Of a DNA stretch of 20,134 nt, positions 19,983 to 20,134 are shown piece by piece. The position numbers and the translations under genes were made by a program. Source of the stretch: a virus; IMG/VR virus record IMGVR_UViG_3300034061_001002, positions 1 through 20,134 of that record, one strand, 5' to 3'. Numbering within the stretch: the stretch's first letter is position 1; the number at the start of each line of letters is the position of its first letter. The notes under the pieces are model-generated. The model saw only the letters and a list, made by a program, of their open reading frames with translations, did not search any database and had not been told where the DNA came from.

Positions 19983-20134
19983 CCTAAAGCTGGCATACGG
20001 CACCGCGAGCGATGTGACAATCACGCTGGCGAGTCTTGCGAGCGACACGAACCTGTTGACGGGCCGCGAGTCGACGGCAGTGGATAACACATCGTCGCTC
20101 GTCCTCGACTACCTCGTATCAGGCAAGATCACGG
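19975..20134 (+). CDS. Fibre-module protein, 3' end outside window
   Basis: The ATG at 19975 overlaps the previous gene by eight bases and the frame is open to the window end (53 codons seen). The visible part reads MADLKLAYGTASDVTITLAS, LASDTNLLTGRESTAVDN and SSLVLDYLVSGKIT. I recall this pattern ('TitLasLA....l..GreS.aidN......D.lv.gki.') from small beta-rich phage proteins next to tail-fibre genes, possibly a decoration or fibre-tip protein. It cannot be judged further because the C-terminus is missing. Confidence 0.75.
   Translation, partial: MADLKLAYGTASDVTITLASLASDTNLLTGRESTAVDNTSSLVLDYLVSGKIT

Noticed and set aside
18074-20134. A diversity-generating retroelement, suggested by the Mtd-like fibre N-domain
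   Set aside because: I found no reverse transcriptase motif, no adenine-rich variable repeat and no template repeat in the window. The N-domain alone is common in fibres without such systems.
1-20134. tRNA genes, CRISPR arrays, insertion sequences, integrase or attachment sites
   Set aside because: I saw no cloverleaf-like segment, spaced direct repeats, transposase motif or integrase in any plausible frame; gene packing leaves almost no room for them.

Overview
This window is a dense, entirely plus-strand block of a tailed bacteriophage or prophage genome. It carries head and packaging genes on the left and in the middle and the start of a tail-fibre module on the right. Recognisable parts are a major capsid protein (7738-8850), a likely scaffold (6665-7735), a likely small terminase (12609-13166), a large terminase (13163-14836), a portal protein of about 680 residues (15187-17235) and a collagen-like/beta-repeat fibre (18301-19533). 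Portal size and content suit a short-tailed (podovirus-like) phage, but no tail-tube, tape-measure or tail-sheath gene lies in the window to settle it. G+C is high and uneven: 60-base blocks counted by hand ran from about 52% to 73%. The host is not identifiable from sequence. The Cys-rich 'GACC' repeats, the glycosyltransferase-methyltransferase in the head cluster and several conserved small phage families recall planctomycete-associated phage or prophage regions, but that is inference from memory.

Layout. 3-335: end of a DUF551-like gene. 373-2930: translationally coupled genes for a Cys-rich repeat protein, a small CxC/CxxC protein, a proline-rich/coiled-coil protein and an HEXXH metallopeptidase-like protein with a C-terminal glycine zipper. 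2930-6614: a 317-aa-class unknown, then four consecutive genes whose products all begin MPNPLNRA followed by a short helix and then diverge into different domains (two ADP-ribosyltransferase-like, one ParB-like, one clear polyvalent-type ADP-ribosyltransferase). 6665-9747: scaffold, capsid, decoration-like protein and a small virion-type protein, closed by an intrinsic terminator with an attenuator-like arrangement of four complementary arms (9751-9820). 9835-11136: three small unknown or structural genes. 11180-12631: a glycosyltransferase/methyltransferase fusion behind its own candidate promoter. 12609-17235: packaging genes and portal. 17222-18077: two conserved small phage proteins. 18074-20134: fibre N-domain protein, fibre, and two associated small genes, the last cut by the window end.

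How they fit together. Most genes overlap their neighbour by ATGA, TGATG or TAATG, so the region is probably read as a few long late transcripts with coupled translation. The most interesting feature is the leader-tagged cassette just upstream of scaffold and capsid. By analogy with T4, where internal head proteins and the Alt ADP-ribosyltransferase are packaged in the head and injected, I propose that the shared N-terminus directs a set of effector enzymes into the capsid for delivery with the DNA. The sequence shows the shared leader and the protein-level selection on it; the packaging role is a hypothesis. There is no gene-free stretch longer than about 90 bases, and I saw no tRNA, rRNA, CRISPR array, insertion sequence or integrase.
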